Shown here piece after piece: positions 40,731 to 49,442 of a stretch of 64,000 bases of DNA. The position numbers and the translations under genes were made by a program. The notes beneath the pieces were generated by a model. That model saw nothing but the letters and a program-made list of their open reading frames with translations, searched no databases and had not been told where the DNA came from. The DNA is from Lactobacillus helsingborgensis (lineage in GTDB: Bacteria > Bacillota > Bacilli > Lactobacillales > Lactobacillaceae), in contig NZ_KQ034046.1 of assembly GCF_000970855.1 (NCBI RefSeq), positions 592,084-656,083 on the forward strand, written 5' to 3'. The number at the start of each line of letters is the position of its first letter. Position 1 is the stretch's first letter.

Positions 40731-41666
40731 ATGGCAAGCTATGCAAGTAACGTGAAGAAGGAATTAACTTCTTTAAAAATTCATCCTGAACATGCCAAAG
40801 CTGAACTGGCAGCTTTTTTGCGTATGAACGGCGTTTTGAATTTTCACGAGCACCAGTTTAGCCTTGACATTACTACTGAAAATCCTGCAATCGCTAGACG
40901 AATTTTTTCGTTAATAAAAATCGCTTACAAGGTAGAACCGCAATTAATTGTTTCGCGCAAAATGAAGTTGAAGAAAAATAATCAATATTTAGTGCGATTG
41001 CAAAATCATGTCAAAGAAATATTGCAAAATCTGGAAATTCTTACTCCTTCCCTTCACTTAATTACTAGAATACCAAAAAGGATCATAGAGTCACGTGAGG
41101 GTGCAATGTCCTATTTACGTGGCGCTTTCTTAGCAAGTGGCAGTGTTAATAATCCTACTACCAGCCGTTATCATTTAGAGATATATTCAGTTTATCAGGA
41201 TCATAATAATGACTTGTTAACTATTATGAATGAACGATTTCATCTTAATGCCAAGAGCACTCAAAGACGGCGGGGCTATATTGTCTATTTGAAAGAAGCT
41301 GAAAAAATCGGTGACTTTTTGCATATTGTTGGCGCTCTAAATGCGATGTTGGCATTTGAGGACTTGCGCATTATGAGAGATATGCGTAATTCAGTCAATC
41401 GGCTAGTAAATTGCGACACAGCTAATTTGAAAAAAACAGCCAATGCGGCAGCCAAACAAGTTGAAGACATTGAACTAATAGCACAAAAAATCGGTTTAGA
41501 GAATATCCCAGAGAAATTGCAGGGTATAGCCAGATTGCGCTTAGATGAACCTGAACTCTCGCTCAAAGAAATAGCGCAGCAAACTCCGGACGGTCCTATT
41601 TCGAAGTCTGGAGCCAATCATCGTTTTAAGAAAATACACGAAATGGCACAAAATTTGAGAAAATAA
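40731..41666 (+). CDS. whiA: DNA-binding protein WhiA
   Basis: A 311-residue WhiA: an N-terminal pair of degenerate LAGLIDADG-homing-endonuclease-like repeats (AELAAFLRMNGVLNF, YLRGAFLASGSVNNP) and a C-terminal helix-turn-helix (LSLKEIAQQTPDGPISKSGANHRFKKI). In Streptomyces it is a sporulation regulator; in Firmicutes it affects division and chromosome segregation. It closes the rapZ operon and shares a terminator with the converging clpP. Confidence 0.95.
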   Translation: MASYASNVKKELTSLKIHPEHAKAELAAFLRMNGVLNFHEHQFSLDITTENPAIARRIFSLIKIAYKVEPQLIVSRKMKLKKNNQYLVRLQNHVKEILQNLEILTPSLHLITRIPKRIIESREGAMSYLRGAFLASGSVNNPTTSRYHLEIYSVYQDHNNDLLTIMNERFHLNAKSTQRRRGYIVYLKEAEKIGDFLHIVGALNAMLAFEDLRIMRDMRNSVNRLVNCDTANLKKTANAAAKQVEDIELIAQKIGLENIPEKLQGIARLRLDEPELSLKEIAQQTPDGPISKSGANHRFKKIHEMAQNLRK

Positions 41667-41699
41667 AAAAGCAACCCATCATTTGGTGGGTTGCTTTTT
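41665..41699. terminator. Bidirectional terminator between whiA and clpP
   Basis: The stem GCAACCCA/TGGGTTGC is flanked by A6 and T5, between the convergent genes. Confidence 0.92.
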
Positions 41700-41720
41700 A
41701 AAACACAAATTTTTAAATAA

Positions 41721-42305
41721 TTATTTCTTTTGGTTAACCATTATTTCATCGATTAAACCATAGTCTTTAGCTTGTTCAGCTGTCATGTAGTTGTCCCGTT
41801 CAGTATCCTTTTGGATTTTTTCCAAAGGCTGACCAGTAGTTTCATGTAAAATACGGTTAATCTTTTCACGGCTCTTTAAGATTTCATTAGCTGCGATCTG
41901 AATATCAGTTTGTTGACCTTGAGCACCACCTAAAGGTTGGTGAATTAAAACAGTGGAGTTAGGTAAAGCAAAGCGTTTACCTTTTGCACCACTGGTTAAC
42001 AAAATGGAAGCCATTGAGGCTGCCATACCAATGGCAATGGTTGAAACATCTGATTTAATAAAGTTCATGGTATCCATGATTGCCAAACCAGAAGTAATTA
42101 CTCCACCAGGTGAGTTTATATAAAGTGAAATATCCTTGGTGTTATCTTGAGCATCAAGAAATAATAATTGTGCAATAATCGAGTTAGCCATATCATCGTT
42201 AATTTCACCACTAAGCATGATGATACGGTCTTTTAACAAACGTGAATAAATATCGTATGCGCGTTCGCCACGTGCAGTTTGTTCAATAACTGTAGGTACA
42301 AGCAT
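41721..42305 (-). CDS. clpP: ATP-dependent Clp protease proteolytic subunit
   Basis: A 194-residue serine peptidase forming the tetradecameric ClpP barrel used by ClpX, ClpC and ClpE for protein quality control. Catalytic Ser97 lies in GMAASMAS and His122 in IHQPLGG; the catalytic Asp lies near residue 171 in the region before [15 protein letters not shown] precedes the ATG at 42305. A CIRCE element overlaps the start of transcription, implying HrcA control; no CtsR heptad repeat was found. Confidence 0.97.
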   Translation of the reverse strand: MLVPTVIEQTARGERAYDIYSRLLKDRIIMLSGEINDDMANSIIAQLLFLDAQDNTKDISLYINSPGGVITSGLAIMDTMNFIKSDVSTIAIGMAASMASILLTSGAKGKRFALPNSTVLIHQPLGGAQGQQTDIQIAANEILKSREKINRILHETTGQPLEKIQKDTERDNYMTAEQAKDYGLIDEIMVNQKK

Positions 42306-42326
42306 CTTTCTACCTCCTAAATATAA

Positions 42327-42353
42327 TTAGCACTCTATCAAGTACAGTGCTAA
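42327..42353 (-). promoter_or_regulatory. CIRCE element (HrcA operator) of clpP
   Basis: TTAGCACTC, nine bases, then CAGTGCTAA form the CIRCE inverted repeat with one arm mismatch (C for G). It begins at the clpP -10 and lies 22 bases before the start codon. Confidence 0.88.
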
Positions 42354-42381
42354 TTAAATCACTTACATTACTTGCTGTCAA
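42353..42381 (-). promoter_or_regulatory. clpP promoter
   Basis: On the minus strand, TTGACA and TTTAAT are separated by 17 bases, and the -10 abuts the CIRCE element. Confidence 0.82.
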
Positions 42382-42465
42382 TGAAAGTGTATTAATTTTG
42401 TATTCTTTTTAGTGAAGGTTTTATTATATAATTTAAGTATAAATTTAATTTTTGGAGGATTTATT

Positions 42466-44181
42466 TTGAAGCTTTATAAGAAGATAGCAACAATTTCACT
42501 GACATTAGTTGCCGGTTTATTAGTTTACACCGGTCTATCAACTACATCAGTTGCGGCAGATTCAGATAGCCCTCAGCCGCCAGTTCAAGATGATAATAAG
42601 TCATCAAATAACTCAACTGATGCAAATACAGACACGAATACCGATAATGGTAGTACTGATAATACCAACAACTCTGACCAGACGGGTGACGATAATCAGA
42701 ATACTAAAAAGCCTAAACCAAAGCAAGTGGTTACTGGTTATTCAATGATGACCAAGGTCGCTGGTAACAAAAACTATAAGGTTTGGAAGGAAGTTACTAA
42801 TGGTAAAGTTAAAACCAAGGTAGCTGACGGCATTAACTTTCGTTACAGCCATATTCAATCAGACCAACTGATTGAAACGAAAAAGTACCGTTATTGGCGC
42901 ATTTATGTTAACGGGCGAGAAGTAGGTTATGTTAACGAAAATTACTTTGCTAGAAATCAAATAGCAGTGCCTAAGACTATTTCTTTGGTGCGTAATGATT
43001 TTTACAGCTTTTCGACTAGAGACGCTATTTCTTATGTAACCAATTATATGGGAACAGTAATTGATAATAGCATGGTCACCGTTTCACGCGAGAGCATTGA
43101 TTGCTGGACTCCTAAGACATATAAAGTGAAATACACTTATGGCGATGCAACTGCAACTGTTAAGATTACAGTCAGAAAGAGCACCAAGGAAGGTATGGTT
43201 GACGCTGATGCAGTAAATGCAGTAACTGCTCAACCCGGTACGAATGACTATCAAGCGTGGAAGACTCACTATGGTTCATCAATAAATTACATTAGCCCTA
43301 CAGAATATACACCGGAAACCAGCAAACACACTTTGACTAGTGGGGATATGACTTTAAAAACTAAATTCTATCAACCAGTTTTACTGAGTGTTGCTGACCC
43401 AACAGACGATAATATAAACCGGGTTGGTCATATACCAGAAGGCGTGACAGTTTCTAATGGCTGGGCTTACACTAGTCTTTTAAGTCATACAAACTTAATG
43501 TCTGGTCATATTGTTGGCTACGACTTGAACAAGTTAACTAATCCATACAATGCGCAACATTTGCTAGATATGTCGCAAAAGAAATTCAACAATTATGTTA
43601 AACATATCAAAGTAAGTCCGTATATCCCAATTGGTCACGGTCAGGCAATGGGTGCAAGTGATAAATATATTTATGTTTTGAATAATGATAATACTTTGAA
43701 AAACACCACTGATTCAGAGGAGTTGTTACAAATCCGTAAAAGTGATTTACAAATTAACAAGATTTGGACAATTAAAGCTTGGGTTGGGGATGAAAAGAAT
43801 CCCCGCTACTTCCATAATGGTGTGATTGTTTCAGATTATGACATGTACACTGTCTATCACGATACTGAAAACAATTGTTTTGAATATTGGGAATTTACCC
43901 GTAAGGGAGATAATTGGTATCCACAATTAGTAGGCAAGACAGATGGCAATTTTGTGAACAATAACGCTCCGATTCAAGGTTTCACATACGATACTAAGAA
44001 TAAAAACTTTTACCTGGCATTTAACGACTTGATCTTTAAGATTGGTCGTAATGGTAAGTTGAAAGATACTTATTCATTTGATACAGGTCGCGAAATAGAA
44101 GGAATGTCAGTTAGCGATAATAAACTATACGTCAATTTGGCTCAAAGAGCTGAGTTGTTAGTAAGCGCGAAAGTCAACTAG
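42466..44181 (+). CDS. Secreted multi-domain surface protein, paralogue A (function unknown)
   Basis: A 571-residue exported protein. A signal peptide covers about residues 1-33 (ending near SVAA). An Asp/Asn/Thr/Ser-rich linker (34-80) follows, then a GW/SH3b-like wall-binding-type module (YKVWKEV ... WRIYVNGREVGYVNENYFARNQ) and an Ig-like segment ending TATVKITVRKS. The remaining 310 residues look beta-rich with repeated blade-like elements (HIKVSPYIPIGHGQAMG, EELLQIRKSDLQINKIWT, PIQGFTYD, GREIEGMSVSDNKLYV). No LPXTG or membrane anchor is seen. The TTG start at 42466 follows GGAGGA. Paralogue B lies at 47747-49273. Confidence 0.8.
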   Translation: MKLYKKIATISLTLVAGLLVYTGLSTTSVAADSDSPQPPVQDDNKSSNNSTDANTDTNTDNGSTDNTNNSDQTGDDNQNTKKPKPKQVVTGYSMMTKVAGNKNYKVWKEVTNGKVKTKVADGINFRYSHIQSDQLIETKKYRYWRIYVNGREVGYVNENYFARNQIAVPKTISLVRNDFYSFSTRDAISYVTNYMGTVIDNSMVTVSRESIDCWTPKTYKVKYTYGDATATVKITVRKSTKEGMVDADAVNAVTAQPGTNDYQAWKTHYGSSINYISPTEYTPETSKHTLTSGDMTLKTKFYQPVLLSVADPTDDNINRVGHIPEGVTVSNGWAYTSLLSHTNLMSGHIVGYDLNKLTNPYNAQHLLDMSQKKFNNYVKHIKVSPYIPIGHGQAMGASDKYIYVLNNDNTLKNTTDSEELLQIRKSDLQINKIWTIKAWVGDEKNPRYFHNGVIVSDYDMYTVYHDTENNCFEYWEFTRKGDNWYPQLVGKTDGNFVNNNAPIQGFTYDTKNKNFYLAFNDLIFKIGRNGKLKDTYSFDTGREIEGMSVSDNKLYVNLAQRAELLVSAKVN

Positions 44182-44192
44182 ATTGATAATTT

Positions 44193-44219
44193 AACAAGAG
44201 CCGTATGGCTCTTGTTTTT
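44193..44219 (+). terminator. Terminator after surface protein A
   Basis: The perfect stem AACAAGAGCC/GGCTCTTGTT with a 4-base loop is followed by T-rich sequence. Confidence 0.88.
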
Positions 44220-44610
44220 ACTTTAAAATTTCTAAAAAGCTTCGTGTAAACAAAAGTAAAAGAATATTATTTTGAATATTATTTTATAGATAAATTAAAA
44301 TGAATTAAACAACATTTATAGGAGTAAAAAACACTTTATTTGGTTGATACCAAGTTTGTAAATAAATTATAAACTACTAATAAAATTCTTCTTTTCTATT
44401 TTATTTATATAATGTTCAAAAACCGTTAATTCATTCTTATGATTACTTGTAGCGCTTTTACATCTAATTATATTTAACAAATAAGTCATGACTTATATTT
44501 TGTTAAGTTAATAGGGATATAAACTGAATTAGCTACAAATATATTCAATCAATAGGTCATGAAGGCAGTTAATAATCATTTGACTAAAATCGTTTTGGTA
44601 GTAAAACATT
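44220..44610. other. AT-rich intergenic stretch without a gene
   Basis: About 390 very AT-rich bases between two plus-strand genes. No ORF with an RBS, tRNA or hairpin element stands out. Two near-identical GTCATGA words (in the stretches around 44488 and 44559) are present. It presumably contains the promoter of the following membrane-protein gene, but no convincing -35/-10 pair was found. Confidence 0.5.
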
Positions 44611-45576
44611 ATGACAAATGTTGAATTATTAAATAGACAAGAATTAATTATTTTCTTAGAGCAATCGTTAAAAGTTGCTCTTTTTCAAGAGCATAAAAGT
44701 AAAGATTATGTAAGTTTACTAGGAAAAATCTCATGTAGAGCATACAAAATTCTTATGAGTGACAATGACGAATTGGAACAGATTTATCCGAAAATTGCCG
44801 CGAATATTAATCAGGATCATCAGATTTTTGAATATCAAGCGCAATTAAAAGATTTGATTTTAACAAAGCCACCGGAAACTAATATTATACTGGCTTTAGC
44901 TATTTCTACCTTGATACTATTTGCTATCGGAATAATGCTGAAGATGTTAGACCGGCTAAATATTCCTTTAATTAAAGGCGTCTGTGCAACTCTAAGTATT
45001 TTAATCTTGATTTCTGCTACTGTTGCCTTAATCTTCTTAGTATATAAAATTGTCGTGTTGCTATGGAATTACTTTAAGCGGGCACAAGGGAAACCTAATA
45101 ATTTAAGAAACAGTATTGAAAAGCCTAGGCAAGCTGCCCTAAAAAAGAAAAAATTGCTTAATGAACTAGATCAAAGAATCAAAAAAGATATCTTTCAATT
45201 TGATAACCAAACTCCTGAAGCTAAATCATATCTTTTAGAATGGAGTAAGGAAATGAATGAATTGAGTTTTTTGAGTTTAGCTTGCTATAGTAACTTGTGC
45301 AGTATGAATCAGGCCTATCACAAAGCACAAGTAATTGACAGGACGCTTGATAATTGCGTACATAATAAAAATTTCAGTCTGAATTCTACAAGTCAAATTA
45401 GCAGCAAAAATGATTCAAAAGATAATAACTTGTCTAAAATTACCTCTCCTGCTTGTCATGATATCTGTCATATGAACCAGAAACTGGCTGACTTAGGCAA
45501 AAACGCTAGTAGAAAAATTGATTTGGCAGCTGAATTAGAGCAGAAAAAAGCAAAAGATAGTTTTCCAACCACATAA
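44611..45576 (+). CDS. Hypothetical protein with two central membrane helices
   Basis: A 321-residue protein of no recognised family. The N-terminal 90 residues are helical and charged. Two hydrophobic helices lie at about residues 93-113 (IILALAISTLILFAIGIML) and 122-155 (a run rich in Leu, Ile and Val ending KIVVLLWNYFKR). About 165 charged, coiled-coil-prone residues follow, including Lys/Glu-rich and Ser/Asn-rich stretches. No signal peptide. Its leader lacks a good RBS, so the start is uncertain. It sits in the accessory block, and base composition is more AT-rich than its neighbours. Confidence 0.6.
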   Translation: MTNVELLNRQELIIFLEQSLKVALFQEHKSKDYVSLLGKISCRAYKILMSDNDELEQIYPKIAANINQDHQIFEYQAQLKDLILTKPPETNIILALAISTLILFAIGIMLKMLDRLNIPLIKGVCATLSILILISATVALIFLVYKIVVLLWNYFKRAQGKPNNLRNSIEKPRQAALKKKKLLNELDQRIKKDIFQFDNQTPEAKSYLLEWSKEMNELSFLSLACYSNLCSMNQAYHKAQVIDRTLDNCVHNKNFSLNSTSQISSKNDSKDNNLSKITSPACHDICHMNQKLADLGKNASRKIDLAAELEQKKAKDSFPTT

Positions 45577-45602
45577 AAAAAGAGCTTGTCAGCTCTTTTT
45601 TT
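45575..45602. terminator. Bidirectional terminator overlapping the end of the Fur-family gene
   Basis: The stem AGAGCT/AGCTCT is flanked by A7 and T7; it contains the stop codon of the minus-strand gene. Confidence 0.85.
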
Positions 45603-46044
45603 CTTTATCTTGGCATTCTGGACACAGCCCATATATCTCAACATGACTGGAAGATGTGGTGTAACCTGTTTGCTTTTCTGCTTCAATTCTCATATGATTT
45701 TCAATCGTGTCAAAGTCAGGGTAGTAAACGTCAGCAATTTTGCCGCAATTTTTACAAATGATGTGAAAGTGCGGTTTGACAAAATAGTCATAATGCAGAG
45801 AATCATCGCCATTTTTAATTTCGATTACAATTCCAGCCTCAACCAGCTTATTGAGTGTGTTATAAACCGTTGCCCTGTAAGTTGGTTCAGCACCACTAAT
45901 AGCATTATAAATGGTTGCAGCAGTTGGATGATTGTGATGCGCCATTAGGTATTCCAAAATCTTTAATCGCGGCTTAGTAGCTTTTAAATGGTGACTTCTA
46001 AGCAGTTTTTCAGCATCATCTACAAAATTAGGCAAAATTCTCAT
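45589..46044 (-). CDS. perR: Fur-family transcriptional regulator (PerR-like)
   Basis: A 151-residue metalloregulator. The winged helix spans residues 1-80 (TKPRLKILEYLMAHHNHPTAATIYNAI). The C-terminal dimerisation part holds the metal site around HFHIICKNCG and the second structural zinc pair CPEC. PerR senses peroxide through metal-catalysed His oxidation; Fur and Zur sense iron and zinc. PerR is the most common Fur-type protein in lactobacilli, but the sub-type cannot be proven by reading. AAGGAG precedes ATG 46044. No Per box was recognised in its short leader. Confidence 0.82.
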   Translation of the reverse strand: MRILPNFVDDAEKLLRSHHLKATKPRLKILEYLMAHHNHPTAATIYNAISGAEPTYRATVYNTLNKLVEAGIVIEIKNGDDSLHYDYFVKPHFHIICKNCGKIADVYYPDFDTIENHMRIEAEKQTGYTTSSSHVEIYGLCPECQDKEKKS

Positions 46045-46083
46045 CTCCTTCTTGATAAATACAGTTTAACATTTTTGCTAAAT

Positions 46084-46111
46084 AAAAAACCGCCAATTGC
46101 TAGGCGGTTTT
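46084..46111 (-). terminator. Terminator after the amino-acid permease gene
   Basis: On the minus strand the stem AACCGCC/GGCGGTT is followed by T6; it lies between the permease gene and perR. Confidence 0.85.
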
Positions 46112-46133
46112 ACGAATATTTAACTGTTACAGC

Positions 46134-47576
46134 TTATTTAGCTTTGGCTTCTTCACGACGTCTAATTGTTGGCATGATCAAGCCGAGCAGTAATAAAACT
46201 ACTGGAGTGGCAATATTCAAGCAAAGTGTAAACGGATCGTTAGAATACATCCCCATTAAACAACAAGCAATAGTTACTGCCAAACCCCACACACCAGCTG
46301 TGTATGCCAGCCATTGGTGCTTAGTCATCTGATAGTTTTCAAGTCCGGTGTGGAATTTTTCGTGTTGCTTACGTAAAGCTAAGTAAGCAATGAAAACCCA
46401 AAGGTAACGCATTGGCATGACAATTGAATTAAGCTTAACTAATTGAGCCATTACAGCTTGAGCGTCAGGCATAATTGCTTGCAGCGCGATAATACCACCA
46501 GAAAGAATAACGATCATCCAGATACCATTAATGTAGGCACCATGCTTGTTGACCTTTAATAATTTCTTAGGGATAAAGTCTTTAGCTTCTTTACCACCTA
46601 ATAACATTCTTAAAGGTGCATCAATACTGATTACCAGAGCAGAAAATTGCCCAATTACGTTACACCAAGCATAGATGTAAAGGAACAATCCGCCTACACC
46701 GTAATATTCTCCCAATTTTTGGAAAGCAATGTACGGACCGTTTGAAATGTATTCGTTTAAATTACCATTTACAGTTTTAGGATCGAACATTAATGCTAAA
46801 GCAATTGTTCCTAGAATTGCGGAAATCATAACCATTCCGGCTAAGCCCAACATAGCTTTAGGAAAGTTCTTAGACGGATTCTTCAACTTATTAACATACG
46901 GCGAAATTTTTTCAGCGCCACCAACAGCGAATACCAGAATTGAAAGGGAAGTGAAATACTTCGTATTGAAATCTGGCATAAAGTTTTGCCAATTCCAGTT
47001 AATAGTATAGAAATTAGCGTGTGGGTTGATCATTGGAGCCGCAAACATCATGATAATAAACAAAATTGACATGATGAACATAGAAGTTCCAGCAATAGTT
47101 GACAAAGTTTTAATAACTGGAATTCCGCGACTAGCTACCCAGCAAAAGAAGAGAAATACCACTAACGTAGCTAATTGTGTCCAGGCAGTTGGTAAACTGT
47201 CGTACCAATTAGTATTGCCAAAAATCCCCCAGGCCATTCCTCTTAAACCGCCTGTGCCTTTACTGGAAATGTAAACCACATGAACTGCCCAGAATGTCCA
47301 GCCGGCGTAATAAGCCCATTTGGGCCCAATAGTGGCATTAACCCATGAGGCCACGCCACCTTCAGAATCTTTAAAAACAGATCCTAACTCACCGACCATC
47401 AGAGCATAAGGAATAAAGAAAAGCAGGAAAATAATAATCCAACTGAAAATTACCTTGGTGCCGTCAAAATATATGAATCCGTTAACAACATTACCAAAGC
47501 TCCACACAATGGAAAAAGCCATGGTAGCAAGAGTTGTCCACATCATCTTTTTAGAATTATTTGGTGTTTCACCCAT
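46134..47576 (-). CDS. APC-superfamily amino-acid permease (YjeM-like)
   Basis: A 480-residue transporter with about 12 membrane helices. The N-terminal segment TTLATMAFSIVWSFGNVVNGF, the GELGSVFKDSEGGVASWVNATIGPKWAYYAGW block and FAVGGAEKISPYVNKLKNPSKNFPKA match the glutamate/GABA-antiporter-like YjeM branch of the APC family. It probably imports or exchanges an amino acid, with the substrate unknown. The tail is basic (RRREEAKAK). It is transcribed divergently from surface protein B. Confidence 0.85.
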   Translation of the reverse strand: MGETPNNSKKMMWTTLATMAFSIVWSFGNVVNGFIYFDGTKVIFSWIIIFLLFFIPYALMVGELGSVFKDSEGGVASWVNATIGPKWAYYAGWTFWAVHVVYISSKGTGGLRGMAWGIFGNTNWYDSLPTAWTQLATLVVFLFFCWVASRGIPVIKTLSTIAGTSMFIMSILFIIMMFAAPMINPHANFYTINWNWQNFMPDFNTKYFTSLSILVFAVGGAEKISPYVNKLKNPSKNFPKAMLGLAGMVMISAILGTIALALMFDPKTVNGNLNEYISNGPYIAFQKLGEYYGVGGLFLYIYAWCNVIGQFSALVISIDAPLRMLLGGKEAKDFIPKKLLKVNKHGAYINGIWMIVILSGGIIALQAIMPDAQAVMAQLVKLNSIVMPMRYLWVFIAYLALRKQHEKFHTGLENYQMTKHQWLAYTAGVWGLAVTIACCLMGMYSNDPFTLCLNIATPVVLLLLGLIMPTIRRREEAKAK

Positions 47577-47746
47577 GAAACTACTCCCTTATTTAAAGAT
47601 AACAAGTCTATATTTTAGCTTAAATGATTTTAAAAATCTAATGATAAGGTATCTTTTATTTTATAACACAAGTAACTATTGATTTATGCCATAAAAAGTG
47701 CAAAACTATTATTATATTATATTTATAGGAAGGTTGAGAGAGTTTA

Positions 47747-49273
47747 ATGGAAAAAAGTTTTAAAAATAAGTTGCTGGTTGCTGGCACGATAGCTGCAGTC
47801 GGCTTATTTGTTGGGAGTAATAATTCTTATATTTCTGCTAAAACCTACCACAAGGCTGTCACTAAAATAGCTGGTAATGGTACTTATGCAGTCTATCATA
47901 ATGCTTCGAAAAAGGGCCCGTCAGGCAAGTTTACTTCAACTAAGTATTTCAAACATGCTCAAATTCAGTCCAAGCAATCAATTGCCACTAAAAAAGGCAA
48001 GTTTTGGAAGATAATTGTTGACGGCAAGACTGTCGGCTGGGTTAGTCAAAACTTCTTTGCCAGAAACCAGATTTCTGTCGCAAAGAACGTCAGTCTGGTT
48101 CAAAATGATAAATATTCGTTCAACACTAAAGATGCCATTAATTATGTGACTGATAGTGCAGGTACAGCAGTTGATGCAAGCAAGGTCACAGTTTCCAAGT
48201 CAAAGATTAGTTCAAATACTCCTGGTAAGACTACAGTTGATTATAGTTACGGCAAGGCTAAAGCTAGCGTAGACGTTACTGTCCGTTCAGATAAAAAAGA
48301 AGGTATAGCAAGAGCTGACAAGACACCTAAGAATGGTCCCAAGGAAGTTTCTACTTGGAAGGGCAGTTCAAAATCTTCTTCAAGAAACTGGAACGCGGCA
48401 CATCACTATACTCCGGAAACCAGATCCAATACTTTTAAAGCAAACGGCTTAACTTTAAAGACTAAACTGTTCCAACCGCGTTTTGTAAGTCTTGATTATC
48501 ACAAGGCAGGAGACAAGATGGGCCAAGTAGGTGTAATACCAGAAGGAATTACAGTCTATGGTTCTAACTTTACTGTGGCACTCTTTAACTCCAGTAAAGC
48601 GCAAAATGGTCACCTAGTTTCTTATGACTTAAAGCATATTAACAAATATAAAGCCCAAAACCTGTCCACTTTAAACTGGTCAACCTTCAAGAAATATGCT
48701 TCACATATTAAAGTTAGTCCTTATATTAAATTAGGTCATGGTCAGGCTATCGGTTCATCAGCTAATTACATTTATGTAATTGCCAATAACAATACCTCGA
48801 GCAACTCTGACGCTTCAGAAGAAATTTTGCAAATCCGTAAATCAGACATGAAGATCAATCAAATTTGGACTTTCAGAATTTCCAACTATGGTAATCCAAG
48901 ATATATTCATAATGCTACCTTTGCTGGTGACAACACGATGTATTGCCTGTTCCATAATGGTGGTAACGGCTACTATGAATACTGGAAAGTAACCAGAAAT
49001 GGTGATACTTGGACTCCTGTAGAAGTAGGAGCTACAAAGGGCAACTTTGTAAGCAACCATTCCCCAGTTCAAGGATTTACCTACGACCAAAAGCACGACC
49101 AATTCTACATCGGCTTTAATGATTATATCTTTAAAGTTGATAAAGATGGTACTTACAAGAAGACTCATCGTTTGCATGTTAAACGTGAAATTGAGGGTCT
49201 GTCAGCATACGGTAATAAACTTTATGTTGAATTTGCTCAACGGGGAGAGTTGACCGCTGGTAAAACTAACTAA
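47747..49273 (+). CDS. Secreted multi-domain surface protein, paralogue B (function unknown)
   Basis: A 508-residue exported protein, clearly paralogous to the product at 42466-44181 across its full length apart from the Asp/Asn-rich linker, which it lacks. The signal peptide covers about residues 1-31 (LLVAGTIAAVGLFVGSNN). The GW/SH3b-like module has FWKIIVDGKTVGWVSQNFFARNQ, the Ig-like strand block follows, and the C-terminal domain has HIKVSPYIKLGHGQAIG, EEILQIRKSDMKINQIWT, NPRYIHN, PVQGFTYD and KREIEGLS. It is basic overall, which would favour wall or teichoic-acid association. AGGAAGG precedes ATG 47747. Confidence 0.82.
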   Translation: MEKSFKNKLLVAGTIAAVGLFVGSNNSYISAKTYHKAVTKIAGNGTYAVYHNASKKGPSGKFTSTKYFKHAQIQSKQSIATKKGKFWKIIVDGKTVGWVSQNFFARNQISVAKNVSLVQNDKYSFNTKDAINYVTDSAGTAVDASKVTVSKSKISSNTPGKTTVDYSYGKAKASVDVTVRSDKKEGIARADKTPKNGPKEVSTWKGSSKSSSRNWNAAHHYTPETRSNTFKANGLTLKTKLFQPRFVSLDYHKAGDKMGQVGVIPEGITVYGSNFTVALFNSSKAQNGHLVSYDLKHINKYKAQNLSTLNWSTFKKYASHIKVSPYIKLGHGQAIGSSANYIYVIANNNTSSNSDASEEILQIRKSDMKINQIWTFRISNYGNPRYIHNATFAGDNTMYCLFHNGGNGYYEYWKVTRNGDTWTPVEVGATKGNFVSNHSPVQGFTYDQKHDQFYIGFNDYIFKVDKDGTYKKTHRLHVKREIEGLSAYGNKLYVEFAQRGELTAGKTN

Positions 49274-49281
49274 TAAAAATT

Positions 49282-49312
49282 TAAGCAGTTTGAATAATCA
49301 AACTGCTTTTTT
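49282..49312 (+). terminator. Terminator after surface protein B
   Basis: The stem AAGCAGTTTGA/TCAAACTGCTT is followed by a T-run. Confidence 0.92.
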
Positions 49313-49442
49313 GCTTATTATATAATCATCATAATTATTTTTTAGCAGTTGAACTGCACTAATAAAACGATAGCAATAATAGCTTTGAAATATTATGTTT
49401 GAGTATACTTTAATAAAATACAGCAGTATAAAAGGAGAAAAC

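Noticed and set aside
42306..42400. CtsR operator before clpP
   Set aside because: No GGTCAAA-type tandem heptads are present on either strand; CIRCE explains the region.
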